From: Primulina eburnea
Lineage: Eukaryota; Streptophyta; Magnoliopsida; Lamiales; Gesneriaceae
DNA length: 64,000 nucleotides
Direction of reading: 5' to 3'
Assembly: GCF_022965805.1 (NCBI RefSeq)
Contig: NC_133114.1
Coordinates: 7,460,261 to 7,524,260, forward strand
Position numbers and translations under genes: made by a program
Shown here: positions 1-11,062 of the stretch, one piece after another
How positions within the stretch are numbered: position 1 is the first letter of the stretch
How the letters are laid out: each line of letters begins with the position of its first letter
The notes under the pieces: generated by a model
The model's database searches: none
What the model was told of the DNA's origin: nothing
What the model saw: only the letters and a program-made list of their open reading frames with translations

Positions 1-2790
1 CCTCCGGTTCGAGAGATAGACTTCAGCATTGAGTTAATGCCAGGAACAGTTCCGATTTCGAGAGCTCCTTACAGGATGGCACCGATCGAATTGAAAGAAC
101 TGAAAGAACAGTTGGAGGATTTACTAGCCAAGGGATATATCAGACCGAGTGTATCTCCTTGGGGTGCTCCAGTACTGTTCGTGAGAAAGAAAGATGGGTC
201 GATGAGACTTTGTATCGACTACCGGCAACTGAACAAGGCAACGGTAAAGAATAAATATCCATTGCCTCGTATTGATGATCTGTTTGATCAGTTGCAGGGT
301 TCATCTGTGTATTCCAAGATCGACTTGAGATCTGGATACCATCAATTGAGAGTCAGGGACTCTGATATTTCAAAGATAGCATTCAGAACCAGGTATGGAC
401 ACTATGAATTTATTGTCATGCCATTTGGTTTGACGAATGCACCAGCGGTATTTATGGGATTGATGAACCGCATTTTTCAGAAATACTTAGATGATTTTGG
501 GATCATATTCATTGATGATATATTGATTTATTCGAAGAATATGATTGAACATGCTAATCATCTGAGGACTGTGTTGAGAATTTTGAGGGTTGAGAAGCTG
601 TATGCTAAATTGTCGAAATGCGAGTTTTGGCTGAAACAGGTTGTATTTTTGGGTCACATTATATCGGGAGACGGTATATCAGTTGATTCCAGTAAGGTTG
701 AGGCAGTGATTTCTTGGCCGAGACCTACATCTGTACCCGAGATTCGCAGTTTTATGGGTTTGGCAGGATATTATCGACGATTCATTAAAGATTTTTCGAG
801 TATTGCCAAACCGATTACACAATTAACTCAGAAAAATGTTCCATTCGTGTGGACAGAAGACTGTGAATCCAGTTTTCTTGAGTTGAAAAAGAGACTGACC
901 AGTGCGCCTGTGTTGACGATTCCTTCAGGCACTGGTGGATTTGTTGTTTATTGTGATGCATCTCACCGAGGATTGGGTTGTGCTTTGATGCAGCGAGGGC
1001 ATGTGATTGCTTATGCCTCGAGACAGTTGAAACCCCATGAAACTCGTTACCCAATTCATGATCTTGAATTGGCAGCCATAGTCTTTGCATTGAAGATATG
1101 GCGACATTACCTGTACGGTGAGAAATTCGAAATATATTCTGATCATAAAAGCTTGAAATATCTGTTTTCACAATCTGAATTGAATATGAGACAGAGAAGA
1201 TGGCTGGATTTATTGAAAGACTTCGATTGTGAAATTAAATATTATCCAGGGAAGTCCAATGCAGCAGCTGATGCGCTGAGTCGAAAGGTATGTGCACTAT
1301 CCTTATCGACTATAGGTGTTTCAAATCTGATAGAAGACTGTTGTTTGTCTAGATTAGCTTTTGAGACGGATTGTCAGCCTCTAAGATTATATGCAATTCG
1401 AGCTGAACCAGAATTGATATTGAGAATCAAAGAGGCGCAGAAAATTGATCAGAACGTACAGAATTCGATTGCGATGGTTAGATCTGGACATCGATCGGAA
1501 TATCAGGTTCGAAATGGTGTTTTGTATGTGAATAATCGGATTGTTGTGCCAAATGTTTCAGATTTGAGACAGAGAATATTGACAGAAGCGCACAACAGTC
1601 GTTTTAGCATTCATCCTGGTGGCAGGAAAATGTACAATGATTTAAAGACACAGTATTGGTGGACACAAATGAAATCGGATGTGACTGAATTTGTAGCCAA
1701 GTGTCTGAATTGCCAACAGGTGAAAGCTGAGAGGAAGAAACCAGGAGGATTGTTACAGAGTTTGTCCATTCCTGAAAGGAAATGGTATCACATTTCCATG
1801 GATTTTGTGACACAGTTACCGAGATCCTCCCGAGGTTGTGATGCGATTTGGGTCGTGATTGATCGACTGACCAAATCCGCATGTTTTATTCCATACAAGA
1901 TGACCTACCGATATGATCAGATGGCTGATGTTTATGTCCGAGAAGTGATTAGATTGCACGGAGTGCCGAAGTCGATTGTTTCAGATCGTGATCCTCGGTT
2001 TACTTCGCACTTTTGGCAGAGTTTGCAGCAAGCTCTAGGTACGAAGTTACATCTGAGTACCGCATATCATCCACAGACCGATGGACAGTCAGAGCGGACT
2101 ATCCAGACCCTGGAAGATATGCTGAGAGCTGTGGTACTTGATTTTAGTACTAATTGGCAAGAGGCATTGCCTCTTTGTGAGTTTTCGTACAACAATAGCT
2201 ATCAGACTAGTATTGAGATGGCTCCATTCGAAGTGTTGTACGGAAAGAAGTGTCGATCCCCATTGTATTGGGATGATATCTCTGAAGTTCCTGAGACTGG
2301 ACCTGACATGATCAGAGATATGACTGAGAAAGTGAAATTGATGCAGAGGAAAATGAAGGCAGCCCAATACCGACAAGCCAAATATGCCAACCTCAGACGA
2401 CGACCGTTGGTATTTGAGGTAGGAGACCGAGTGTTTCTGAAGATTTCTCCTTTCAAAGGTGTTGTCAGATTTGGCAAGAAAGGGAAATTGTCTCCAAGAT
2501 ATGTAGGTCCATATGAGATTCTTGAAAAGATAGGAGATCGTGCCTATCGACTTGCATTACCGCCTTCATTATCTGGAATAAATAATGTCTTTCATGTATC
2601 AATGCTGCGGAAATATCTCCCTGATGATTCACACGTGATTCATCCAGATGAGACCGAGCTGGATGAGACATTGAGTTATGTCGAGAAACCGATCAGGATT
2701 ATTGATCGTAAAGAAAAACAGCTCAGAACGAAAATGATTCCGTTGGTGAAAGTTCAATGGACTCGTCATGGCGTTGAAGAAGCCACTTGA
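1..2790 (+). CDS. Family A copy 1 pol polyprotein, 5'-truncated by window edge
   Basis: The frame is open from base 1, so the start lies left of the window. It encodes reverse transcriptase (active-site FIDD at 508-519, the Ty3 counterpart of YVDD), RNase H (YCDAS motif) and integrase with an H-H-C-C zinc region followed by a D,D(60),E(35) core (D at 1801, D at 1984, E at 2092). A chromodomain-like tail ends in the EEAT motif. The protein differs from copy 2 at about seven residues. The stop TGA at 2788-2790 replaces the Trp codon that family B has after EEAT. Fifteen further codons run in frame to a second TGA at 2836-2838, so the C-terminus is shortened by 16 residues. The polyprotein would act in cytoplasmic virus-like particles and nuclear integration. 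Confidence 0.93.
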   Translation, partial: PPVREIDFSIELMPGTVPISRAPYRMAPIELKELKEQLEDLLAKGYIRPSVSPWGAPVLFVRKKDGSMRLCIDYRQLNKATVKNKYPLPRIDDLFDQLQGSSVYSKIDLRSGYHQLRVRDSDISKIAFRTRYGHYEFIVMPFGLTNAPAVFMGLMNRIFQKYLDDFGIIFIDDILIYSKNMIEHANHLRTVLRILRVEKLYAKLSKCEFWLKQVVFLGHIISGDGISVDSSKVEAVISWPRPTSVPEIRSFMGLAGYYRRFIKDFSSIAKPITQLTQKNVPFVWTEDCESSFLELKKRLTSAPVLTIPSGTGGFVVYCDASHRGLGCALMQRGHVIAYASRQLKPHETRYPIHDLELAAIVFALKIWRHYLYGEKFEIYSDHKSLKYLFSQSELNMRQRRWLDLLKDFDCEIKYYPGKSNAAADALSRKVCALSLSTIGVSNLIEDCCLSRLAFETDCQPLRLYAIRAEPELILRIKEAQKIDQNVQNSIAMVRSGHRSEYQVRNGVLYVNNRIVVPNVSDLRQRILTEAHNSRFSIHPGGRKMYNDLKTQYWWTQMKSDVTEFVAKCLNCQQVKAERKKPGGLLQSLSIPERKWYHISMDFVTQLPRSSRGCDAIWVVIDRLTKSACFIPYKMTYRYDQMADVYVREVIRLHGVPKSIVSDRDPRFTSHFWQSLQQALGTKLHLSTAYHPQTDGQSERTIQTLEDMLRAVVLDFSTNWQEALPLCEFSYNNSYQTSIEMAPFEVLYGKKCRSPLYWDDISEVPETGPDMIRDMTEKVKLMQRKMKAAQYRQAKYANLRRRPLVFEVGDRVFLKISPFKGVVRFGKKGKLSPRYVGPYEILEKIGDRAYRLALPPSLSGINNVFHVSMLRKYLPDDSHVIHPDETELDETLSYVEKPIRIIDRKEKQLRTKMIPLVKVQWTRHGVEEAT

Positions 2791-2933
2791 GAAACGGAAT
2801 CAGATATGAGACAGGAATTCCCAGCATTGTTTACTTGATGTAAATTCCTTATACAGTTTTGTATATACTCCCGTTTGATATGATTGATTGCTTGTGATTT
2901 CGAGGACGAAATCGTATCTTAGGGGGGGAGGAT
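2791..2933 (+). other. Family A copy 1 3' tail with polypurine tract
   Basis: Holds the 15 codons beyond the premature stop, a short AT-rich stretch, the CGAGGACGAA motif usual at the end of Ty3 pol regions, and the polypurine tract AGGGGGGGAGGA (2921-2932) just before the LTR. The tract primes plus-strand DNA synthesis in these elements. Confidence 0.85.
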
Positions 2934-3064
2934 TGTAATGCCCGGAAATTTAATCCGAGTAATCTGTAATTATGGATTTATAATTTGATATGATTACGAA
3001 AGGATTAATCGGGACACGAAATAAGAGTACACATGACTTGGGTAAGTTTCGGACAGAACTGTTG

Positions 3065-3276
3065 GCGCCCGAGCGGTAGAAAATGACCGCCCGAGCGCCA
3101 TTGTGTAACAAGAGTATGCTCCGGGCAGGGGAGGTGGCGCCCGGGCGGTAGTTTATGACCGCCCGAGCGCCAACGCAGATGTATGCGGACAGAATCCTTC
3201 GCGCCCGGGCGGTAGATTTTAACCGCCCGAGCGCCGAGCTCGCGCCCGAGCGGTAGATTGCCACCGCCCGAGCGCG
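3065..3276 (+). promoter_or_regulatory. Four GC-rich hairpins in family A LTR
   Basis: Four copies (about 3065-3099, 3137-3172, 3201-3235, 3242-3276) of a near-palindrome. The first has outer stem GGCGC/GCGCC, inner stem GCGGT/ACCGC and CCGA on both sides between them, with an A/T-rich 8-base loop. They lie 50-260 bp upstream of the TA tract, where U3 regulatory sites would be. The second LTR has them at 9850-10061. The regulatory role is inference. Confidence 0.7.
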
Positions 3277-3327
3277 AGACGTGGAATATGAGAATTAAGC
3301 CACTTGGCTTGAGGCATGCGCGATATG

Positions 3328-3347
3328 TATATATATATATATATATA
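3328..3347 (+). repeat. (TA)n tract, likely TATA region of family A LTR
   Basis: Twenty bases of alternating TA directly downstream of the GC hairpins. The matching tract in the next LTR (10113-10146) is 34 bases. Its place after the hairpins suggests that it contains the TATA box. Confidence 0.6.
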
Positions 3348-4201
3348 CATGCAAGACATTTCCTCAGAAATCAGAATCGAGAGAAGAGGGTCGAGGAAAG
3401 TTGTTGAAAATCCTTACGCCTTTTCTGAGAAATTCGTCCGTCTGATTTTGAATCCGACTTCGGTACCGAGTTCCTAGCGAAGTAGGCTACACTTTGACGT
3501 AAGTTTTGCTACGTTTTGACATGCTTTGAAATTATGCTATTGTCAGAATTGAATGGAATTTATATATGAAGTTCTTGACATATTAGACATCGTAGAATCG
3601 AAGTCAGACTGAGAAATAGACTGATTATGGAATTGTTATGATTTTCTGATTATAATCAGTTGATACCGGACAGATTTGGATTATGGATTGATTATGGATT
3701 ATACTGGATATGAGTTATGGATTGTAACTGTTATCTGGTGATATGGTATTGACGGGAATATGAAGATTGTACCGTTATGCCGTTGATTTTGAATTAAATC
3801 AAGATTTATCATATTGTTAGTAATTCGAGTGGTGTATTGACATAAGATTATTGATATTGTCATTACCAGACAGACTGTGAATTCAAGACTTCGACTGAGC
3901 AGGAAACCGAGACTGCAACGAAAGGTATAAGTCGATGTGGTATTGGGAGATGGACTTGAGTCGGTTTAGACTTGGGTTTCCCTAAATCACATACTTTATT
4001 TTATTGCATGGATATTTGCATTACATTGATTAATGTACTTGTTCTCTTGAATTTAGATGACAGGTATTAGACAAGTTATCTTATGACAGAAGTGTCGGAT
4101 AGTGGTGGTATCGCCACGGCACATTGCACGATGTCACAAGATAGGATGCTAGCGATAGAGCTACAGTCCTTGACGGTTAGGTCAGGACACTGGATGTTTG
4201 G

Positions 4202-4385
4202 TTATATCGAGTAATGGAATCTATTACGGAATTCGATATAGGAACACCATATTTGGTTATATCGAGTAAAGGGTATTGGAATTCTTCTATTACGGAATTC
4301 GATATAGGAATACCAGGGCACTGGTTATATCGAGTAATAGAGATTATGGTTCCATTCTTTACGGAATTCGATATAGGAATACCAC
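4202..4385 (+). repeat. Three inverted-repeat units in family A LTR
   Basis: Three tandem units of about 55-67 bp, each opening with TATATCGAGTAA and closing with TTACGGAATTCGATATA, so arms TATATCGA and TCGATATA can pair. In the second LTR the middle unit is split by D1, whose target duplication ATATC lies inside the arm. Confidence 0.75.
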
Positions 4386-4542
4386 ATCTGGAAACCGGGA
4401 TCCCTAGACTAGGATTGAGTCTAGTCTGAATTATGTGTCGAAAGTTTGATTTGATATTGTTTATGTTTCAGATTTTGATACATAATCATGTTACCTGATT
4501 TCATGCTTTATATTTGTTTATATGATTGCATGTTTCATTGAT

Positions 4543-4640
4543 TTATACTGGGATTTATTCTCACCGGTATATCCGGCTGTTGTCTTGTCTGTATGTGTAC
4601 TTGACAACAGGTGGGACAGGTCCAGGGTCGAAGAGATGAA
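4543..4640 (+). promoter_or_regulatory. Conserved LTR hairpin block (copy A-a)
   Basis: Contains TATACTGGGATTTATTCTCA, CACCGG, then arms CTGTTGTC and GACAACAG around TCTGTATGTGT. The same block occurs in the other A LTR (20693-20790), in both B LTRs (33780-33870, 50543-50635) and on the minus strand in both C LTRs (26371-26468, 30805-30893), although these LTRs differ elsewhere. It lies about 250-350 bp before the LTR end. Function unknown. Confidence 0.7.
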
Positions 4641-4894
4641 GAGCTAGATCGTGATTAGAGTGGTGGCACCGGACTTGGACTAGATGTAGGGTTAAACACT
4701 TGACTTTAGTTTTAAACCCTAGTTTGAATAAATGTTGAAATACAGGATTGTATTTTATATACTGATATGTATATATGTTGTATGTCACTACGTTCCGCAA
4801 TTTTAAAAAAAAAATTTTAGACCCTGTTTTTAATTGATTAATTAGTCCCAATTATGATTAAGAACTTGATTAGCGTCCGGGTCCCCACAACAGG

Positions 4895-4907
4895 TGGTAT
4901 CAGAGCC
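4895..4907 (+). other. Primer-binding site of family A copy 2
   Basis: TGGTATCAGAGCC, complementary to the 3' end of initiator tRNA-Met, five bases after the LTR end. It primes minus-strand synthesis. A plain leader without ORF (4908-5129) follows, up to the gag start. Confidence 0.9.
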
Positions 4908-5129
4908 ATAGATCTTTGAGATTGAGATAGCAGCTAGGGAGCGGGGTAGAATGAGATTTTCTTTCCTTGCTTTTGATTGCTAGCATGTTTACCGCGTTAA
5001 TACATGTTACCTGACTTATCTGCTATTGATATGGTATTGTGTATTATTGGAATGGATCAGCTGTAAGATGATCCAGGGAGGCTTGAAACAGGATTATTGT
5101 TGGGATTGCTAATCCTTTTGAATTCAGAT

Positions 5130-8100
5130 ATGCCTCCGAGGAGAATGCCAGAACAGGGGAGTACCTCGAATCCTCCCTTGGATGTGACACCTACAGCAAT
5201 GGAGAAATTGCTGAAACGGTTTCAGTCATTTCATCCACCGACTTTGAAAGGTACGGAGAACTCCGTGGAATGTGAAAGTTGGTTGGACGACATTGAATCA
5301 CTGTTTGACTCTTTGGAGTATACTGAGGAAAAGAGGGCGAAACTGATAATACACCAGTTGCATGACGTTGCTAAACACTGGTGGATCACGACAAAAAGGG
5401 CATTGGAACAGCGAGGTACGGCCATTACCTAGAATGTGTTCAAATCTGAATTTTATCTACAGTTCTTTCCAGTTTCTTATAGGAAGGACAAGGGAGCCGA
5501 GTTTGCAAACCTGAAACAAGGCCAGTTGAACATTGAAGATTATGTGGCTAAGTTTTCGACATTGCTCCGATTTGCTCCCCACGTAGCTGAACATGATGAG
5601 GCCGTAGCAGATCAGTTCATAAATGGCCTAAATCCTGAGATTTTTACGCTGGTAAATACTGGGAGGCCCAACAACTTCACCAATGCCCTGAACAGAGCCA
5701 AGGGAGCCGAGGTAGGCCTGATGAGGCAGAGAGAGGCTTCGTTTGTGCTTCCAGCACCGGGACAGCAACCACCTCCTAGATTTGAAGGAGGCAGCAGCAG
5801 TAGTACCGGGAAGAAGGATTTCTTGAAGGCTAGAGGGAAGCAATTCAAGAAATCAGGGACTACCTCTTCCAGTTCGAGCGGCTCTAGACAGACCGGTCAG
5901 GGCCAGAGCTATTTAGGACCGTACTGTGGTACTTGTGGAGGGAGGCATTCCACAGATCAGTGCCGAGGAGTAGTTGGCAGCTGTCGTATCTGTAGACAGC
6001 AGGGAAACTTTGCCCGAGTGTGTTCACAGCGAGGTGCCCAGGGATCGCAGGCAGCTGAGTCATCTGGATCAGTGGCTCAGGCAGGTAGACGACCATCTGC
6101 CGTTCATACTTTTCAGCCAGTACCATCTACTATGTCACAGCAGAGGCCAGGAGGGGGCCAGACCGCGAGCCAGCCTCCTAGACAGCAGGCCCGATTGTTT
6201 GCTTTGACTGAGGAGCAAGCTCAGGATGCACCTGATGATGTGGTTGCAGGTAACTGTTTTATTTCTGGTTATCCTGCATATGTATTGATTGATACTGGTG
6301 CATCACATACTTTTATGTCTGAGCGATTTGCTTTAATGCATTCATTGCCTGTTGAGTCCTTAGCTACTGTAGTATCGGTCAAGTCTCCGTTAGGAACAGG
6401 TTTGATCTCGGTGAAATCTGTGAAATCGTGTATACTGCAGTACGACGGGCATACGATTGATTTAGACTGTATTGTTCTTGGTTTATCTGATTTTGATTGT
6501 ATTGTCGGAATCGACATGTTGACCAAGTACCGAGCTACAGTCGATTGTTTCCACAAAATAGTTCGATTCAGACCTGAGATGGCTGAGGAGTGGAAATTTT
6601 ATGGTAAGGGTTCTCGTGCTAGAATTCCTTTGATATTTGCAATGAATATGACTCGATTATTGCAGAAGGGAGCGGATGGATTCCTGGTATATTCAGTTGA
6701 CTTACTGAAAACGAGCCCAGCATTGGCGGATTTGCCAGTGGTGTGTGAGTTTGCTGATGCCTTTCCAGACGAGATTCCTGGATTGCCTCCGGTTCGAGAG
6801 ATAGACTTCAGCATTGAGTTAATGCCAGGAACAGTTCCGATTTCAAGAGCTCCTTACAGGATGGCACCGATCGAATTGAAAGAACTGAAAGAACAGTTGG
6901 AGGATTTACTAGCCAAGGGATATATCAGACCGAGTGTATCTCCTTGGGGTGCTCTAGTACTGTTCGTGAGAAAGAAAGATGGGTCGATGAGACTTTGTAT
7001 CGACTACCGGCAACTGAACAAGGCAACGGTAAAGAATAAATATCCATTGCCTCGTATTGATGATCTGTTTGATCAGTTGCAGGGTTCATCTGTGTATTCC
7101 AAGATCGACTTGAGATCTGGATACCATCAATTGAGAGTCAGGGACTCTGATATTTCAAAGACAGCATTCAGAACCAGGTATGGACACTATGAATTTATTG
7201 TCATGCCATTTGGTTTGACGAATGCACCAGCGGTATTTATGGGATTGATGAACCGCATTTTTCAGAAATACTTAGATGATTTTGGGATCATATTCATTGA
7301 TGATATATTGATTTATTCGAAGAATATGATTGAACATGCTAATCATCTGAGGACTGTGTTGAGAATTTTGAGGGTTGAGAAGCTGTATGCTAAATTGTCG
7401 AAATGCGAGTTTTGGCTGAAACAGGTTGTATTTTTGGGTCACATTATATCGGGAGACGGTATATCAGTTGATTCCAGTAAGGTTGAGGCAGTGATTTCTT
7501 GGCCGAGACCTACATCTGTACCCGAGATTCGCAGTTTTATGGGTTTGGCAGGATATTATCGACGATTCATTAAAGATTTTTCGAGTATTGCCAAACCGAT
7601 TACACAATTAACTCAGAAAAATGTTCCATTCGTGTGGACAGAAGACTGTGAATCCAGTTTTCTTGAGTTGAAAAAGAGACTGACCAGTGCGCCTGTGTTG
7701 ACGATTCCTTCAGGCACTGGTGGATTTGTTGTTTATTGTGATGCATCTCACCGAGGATTGGGTTGTGCTTTGATGCAGCGAGGGCATGTGATTGCTTATG
7801 CCTCGAGACAGTTGAAACCCCATGAAACTCGTTACCCAATTCATGATCTTGAATTGGCAGCCATAGTCTTTGCATTGAAGATATGGCGACATTACCTGTA
7901 CGGTGAGAAATTCGAAATATATTCTGATCATAAAAGCTTGAAATATCTGTTTTCACAATCTGAATTGAATATGAGACAGAGAAGATGGCTGGATTTATTG
8001 AAAGACTTCGATTGTGAAATTAAATATTATCCAGGGAAGTCCAATGCAGCAGCTGATGCGCTGAGTCGAAAGGTATGTGCACTATCCTTATCGACTATAG

Positions 8101-9575
8101 GTGTTTCAAATCTGATAGAAGACTGCTGTTTGTCTAGATTAGCTTTTGAGACGGATTGTCAGCCTCTAAGATTATATGCAATTCGAGCTGAACCAGAATT
8201 GATATTGAGAATCAAAGAGGCGCAGAAAATTGATCAGAACGTACAAAATTCGATTGCGATGGTTAGATCTGGACATCGATCGGAATATCAGGTTCGAAAT
8301 GGTGTTTTGTATGTGAATAATCGGATTGTTGTGCCAAATGTTTCAGATTTGAGACAGAGAATATTGACAGAAGCGCACAACAGTCGTTTTAGCATTCATC
8401 CTGGTGGCAGGAAAATGTACAATGATTTAAAGACACAGTATTGGTGGACACAAATGAAATCGGATGTGACTGAATTTGTAGCCAAGTGTCTGAATTGCCA
8501 ACAGGTGAAAGCTGAGAGGAAGAAACCAGGAGGATTGTTACAGAGTTTGTGCATTCCTGAATGGAAATGGTATCACATTTCCATGGATTTTGTGAGACAG
8601 TTACCGAGATCCTCCCGAGGTTGTGATGCGATTTGGGTCGTGATTGATCGACTGACCAAATCCGCATGTTTTATTCCATACAAGATGACCTACCGATATG
8701 ATCAGATGGCTGATGTTTATGTCCGAGAAGTGATTAGATTGCACGGAGTGCCGAAGTCTATTGTTTCAGATCGTGATCCTCGGTTTACTTCGCACTTTTG
8801 GCAGAGTTTGCAGCAAGCTCTAGGTACGAAGTTACATCTGAGTACCGCATATCATCCACAGACCGATGGACAGTCAGAGCGGACTATCCAGACCCTGGAA
8901 GATATGCTGAGAGCTGTGGTACTTGATTTTAGTACTAATTGGCAAGAGGCATTGCCTCTTTGTGAGTTTTCGTACAACAATAGCTATCAGACTAGTATTG
9001 AGATGGCTCCATTCGAAGCGTTGTACGGAAAGAAGTGTCGATCCCCATTGTATTGGGATGATATCTCTGAAGTTCCTGAGACTGGACCTGACATGATCAG
9101 AGATATGACTGAGAAAGTGAAATTGATGCAGAGGAAAATGAAGGCAGCCCAAGACCGACAAGCCAAATATGCCAACCTCAGACGACGACCGTTGGTATTT
9201 GAGGTAGGAGACCGAGTGTTTCTGAAGATTTCTCCTTTCAAAGGTGTTGTCAGATTTGGCAAGAAAGGGAAATTGTCTCCAAGATATGTAGGTCCATATG
9301 AGATTCTTGAAAAGATAGGAGATCGTGCCTATCGACTTGCATTACCGCCTTCATTATCTGGAATACATAATGTCTTTCATGTATCAATGCTGCGGAAATA
9401 TCTCCCTGATGATTCACACGTGATTCATCCAGATGAGACCGAGCTGGATGAGACATTGAGTTATGTCGAGAAACCGATCAGGATTATTGATCGTAAAGAA
9501 AAACAGCTCAGAACGAAAATGATTCCGTTGGTGAAAGTTCAATGGACTCGTCATGGCGTTGAAGAAGCCACTTGA
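5130..9575 (+). CDS. Family A copy 2 gag-pol polyprotein with one internal stop
   Basis: A single frame of 1481 codons from ATG 5130 (MPPRR start, shared with family B gag). It is broken only by TAG at 5430-5432 (codon 101), where family B has Trp. Order: gag; zinc knuckle at residues 285-298, whose His is replaced by Asn; protease DTG 388-390; RT with FIDD 722-725; RNase H YCDAS near 871; integrase D1153, D1214, E1250 (spacing 60 and 35); chromodomain-like tail. It ends at TGA 9573-9575, again at the Trp after EEAT, with 15 in-frame codons beyond. Apart from the two nonsense codons and the knuckle change it looks intact. With the stop read as termination, only a 100-residue gag fragment is made. 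Confidence 0.92.
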
Positions 9576-9718
9576 GAAACGGAATCAGATATGAGACAGG
9601 AATTCCCAGCATTGTTTACTTGATGTAAATTCCTTATACAGTTTTGTATATACTCCCGTTTGATATGATTGATTGCTTGTGATTTCGAGGACGAAATCGT
9701 ATCTTAGGGGGGGAGGAT
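9576..9718 (+). other. Family A copy 2 3' tail with polypurine tract
   Basis: Matches 2791-2933, ending in the purine tract at 9706-9717 and the next LTR. Confidence 0.85.
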
Positions 9719-9849
9719 TGTAATGCCCGGAAATTTAATCCGAGTAATCTGTAATTATGGATTTATAATTTGATATGATTACGAAAGGATTAATCGGGAC
9801 ACGAAATAAGAGTACACATGACTTGGGTAAGTTTCGGACAGAACTGTTG

Positions 9850-10061
9850 GCGCCCGAGCGGTAGAAAATGACCGCCCGAGCGCCATTGTGTAACAAGAGT
9901 ATGCTCCGGGCAGAGGAGGTGGCGCCCGGGCGGTAGTTTATGACCGCCCGAGCGCCAACGCAGATGTATGCGGACAGAATCCTTCGCGCCCAGGCGGTAG
10001 ATTTTAACCGCCCTAGCGCCGAGCTCGCGCCCGAGCGGTAGATTGCCACCGCCCGAGCGCG
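9850..10061 (+). promoter_or_regulatory. GC hairpin array of the terminal family A LTR
   Basis: Four hairpins homologous to 3065-3276. Two substitutions in the third (CCCAGGCGG and CCCTAGCG) weaken its symmetry. Followed by the longer TA tract. Confidence 0.65.
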
Positions 10062-10112
10062 AGACGTGGAATATGAGAATTAAGCCACTTGGCTTGAGGC
10101 ATGCGCGATATG

Positions 10113-10146
10113 TATATATATATATATATAAATATATATATATATA
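10113..10146 (+). repeat. (TA)n tract in terminal family A LTR
   Basis: Thirty-four bases of TA with one AA interruption, against 20 in the partner LTR. Confidence 0.75.
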
Positions 10147-11062
10147 CATGCAAGACATTTCCTCAGAAATCAGAATCGAGAGAAGAGGGTCGAGGAAAGT
10201 TGTTGAAAATCCTTACGCCTTTTCTGAGAAATTCGTCCGTCTGATTTTGAATCCGACTTCGGTACCGAGTTCCTAGCGAAGTAGGCTACACTTTGACGTA
10301 AGTTTTGCTACGTTTTGACATGCTTTGAAATTATGCTATTGTCAGAATTGAATGGAATTTATATATGATGTTCTTGACATATTAGACATCGTAGAATCGA
10401 AGTCAGACTGAGAAACAGACTGATTATGGAATTGTTATGATTTTCTGATTATAATCAGTTGATACCGGACAGATTTGGATTATGGATTGATTATGGATTA
10501 TACTGGATATGAGTTATGGATTGTAACTGTTATCTGGTGATATGGTATTGACGGGAATATGAAGATTGTACCGTTATGCCGTTGATTTTGAATTAAATCA
10601 AGATTTATCATATTGTTAGTAATTCGAGTGGTGTATTGACATAAGATTATTGATATTGTCATTACCAGACAGACTGTGAATTCAAGACTTCGACTGAGCA
10701 GGAAACTGAGACTGCAACGAAATGTATAAGTCGATGTGGTATTGGGAGATGGACTTGAGTCGGTTTAGACTTGGGTTTTCCTAAATCACATACTTTATTT
10801 TATTGCATGGATATTTGCATTACATTGATTAATGTACTTGTTCTCTTGAATTTAGATGACAGGTATTAGACAAGTTATCTTGTGACAGAAGTGCCGGATA
10901 GTGGTGGTATCGCCACGGCACATTGCACGATGTCACAAGATAGGATGCTAGCGATAGAGCTACAGTCCTTGACGGTTAGGTCAGGACACTGGATGTTTGG
11001 TTATATCGAGTAATGGAATCTATTACGGAATTCGATATATGAACACCATATTTGGTTATATC

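Larger units (their letters stand above)
2934..4889 (+). repeat. Family A LTR shared by both tandem units (1956 bp)
   Basis: Starts TGTAATGCCC after the purine tract and ends CCCCACA just before the PBS, and is repeated at 9719-21039 with only scattered substitutions. It serves as 3' LTR of copy 1 and 5' LTR of copy 2. Contents in order: four GC hairpins (3065-3276), a TA tract (3328-3347), a plain AT-rich part, three inverted-repeat units (4202-4385), and a hairpin block conserved with families B and C (4543-4640). No gene is seen in it. Confidence 0.93.

Noticed and set aside
815..1171. Antisense ORFs within pol regions
   Set aside because: They mirror the pol reading frame and recur only because pol is duplicated.
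5430..5432. Programmed readthrough of the gag TAG in A2
   Set aside because: It replaces a Trp conserved in family B inside gag, not at a gag-pol border, and no readthrough context is evident. Mutation is simpler.
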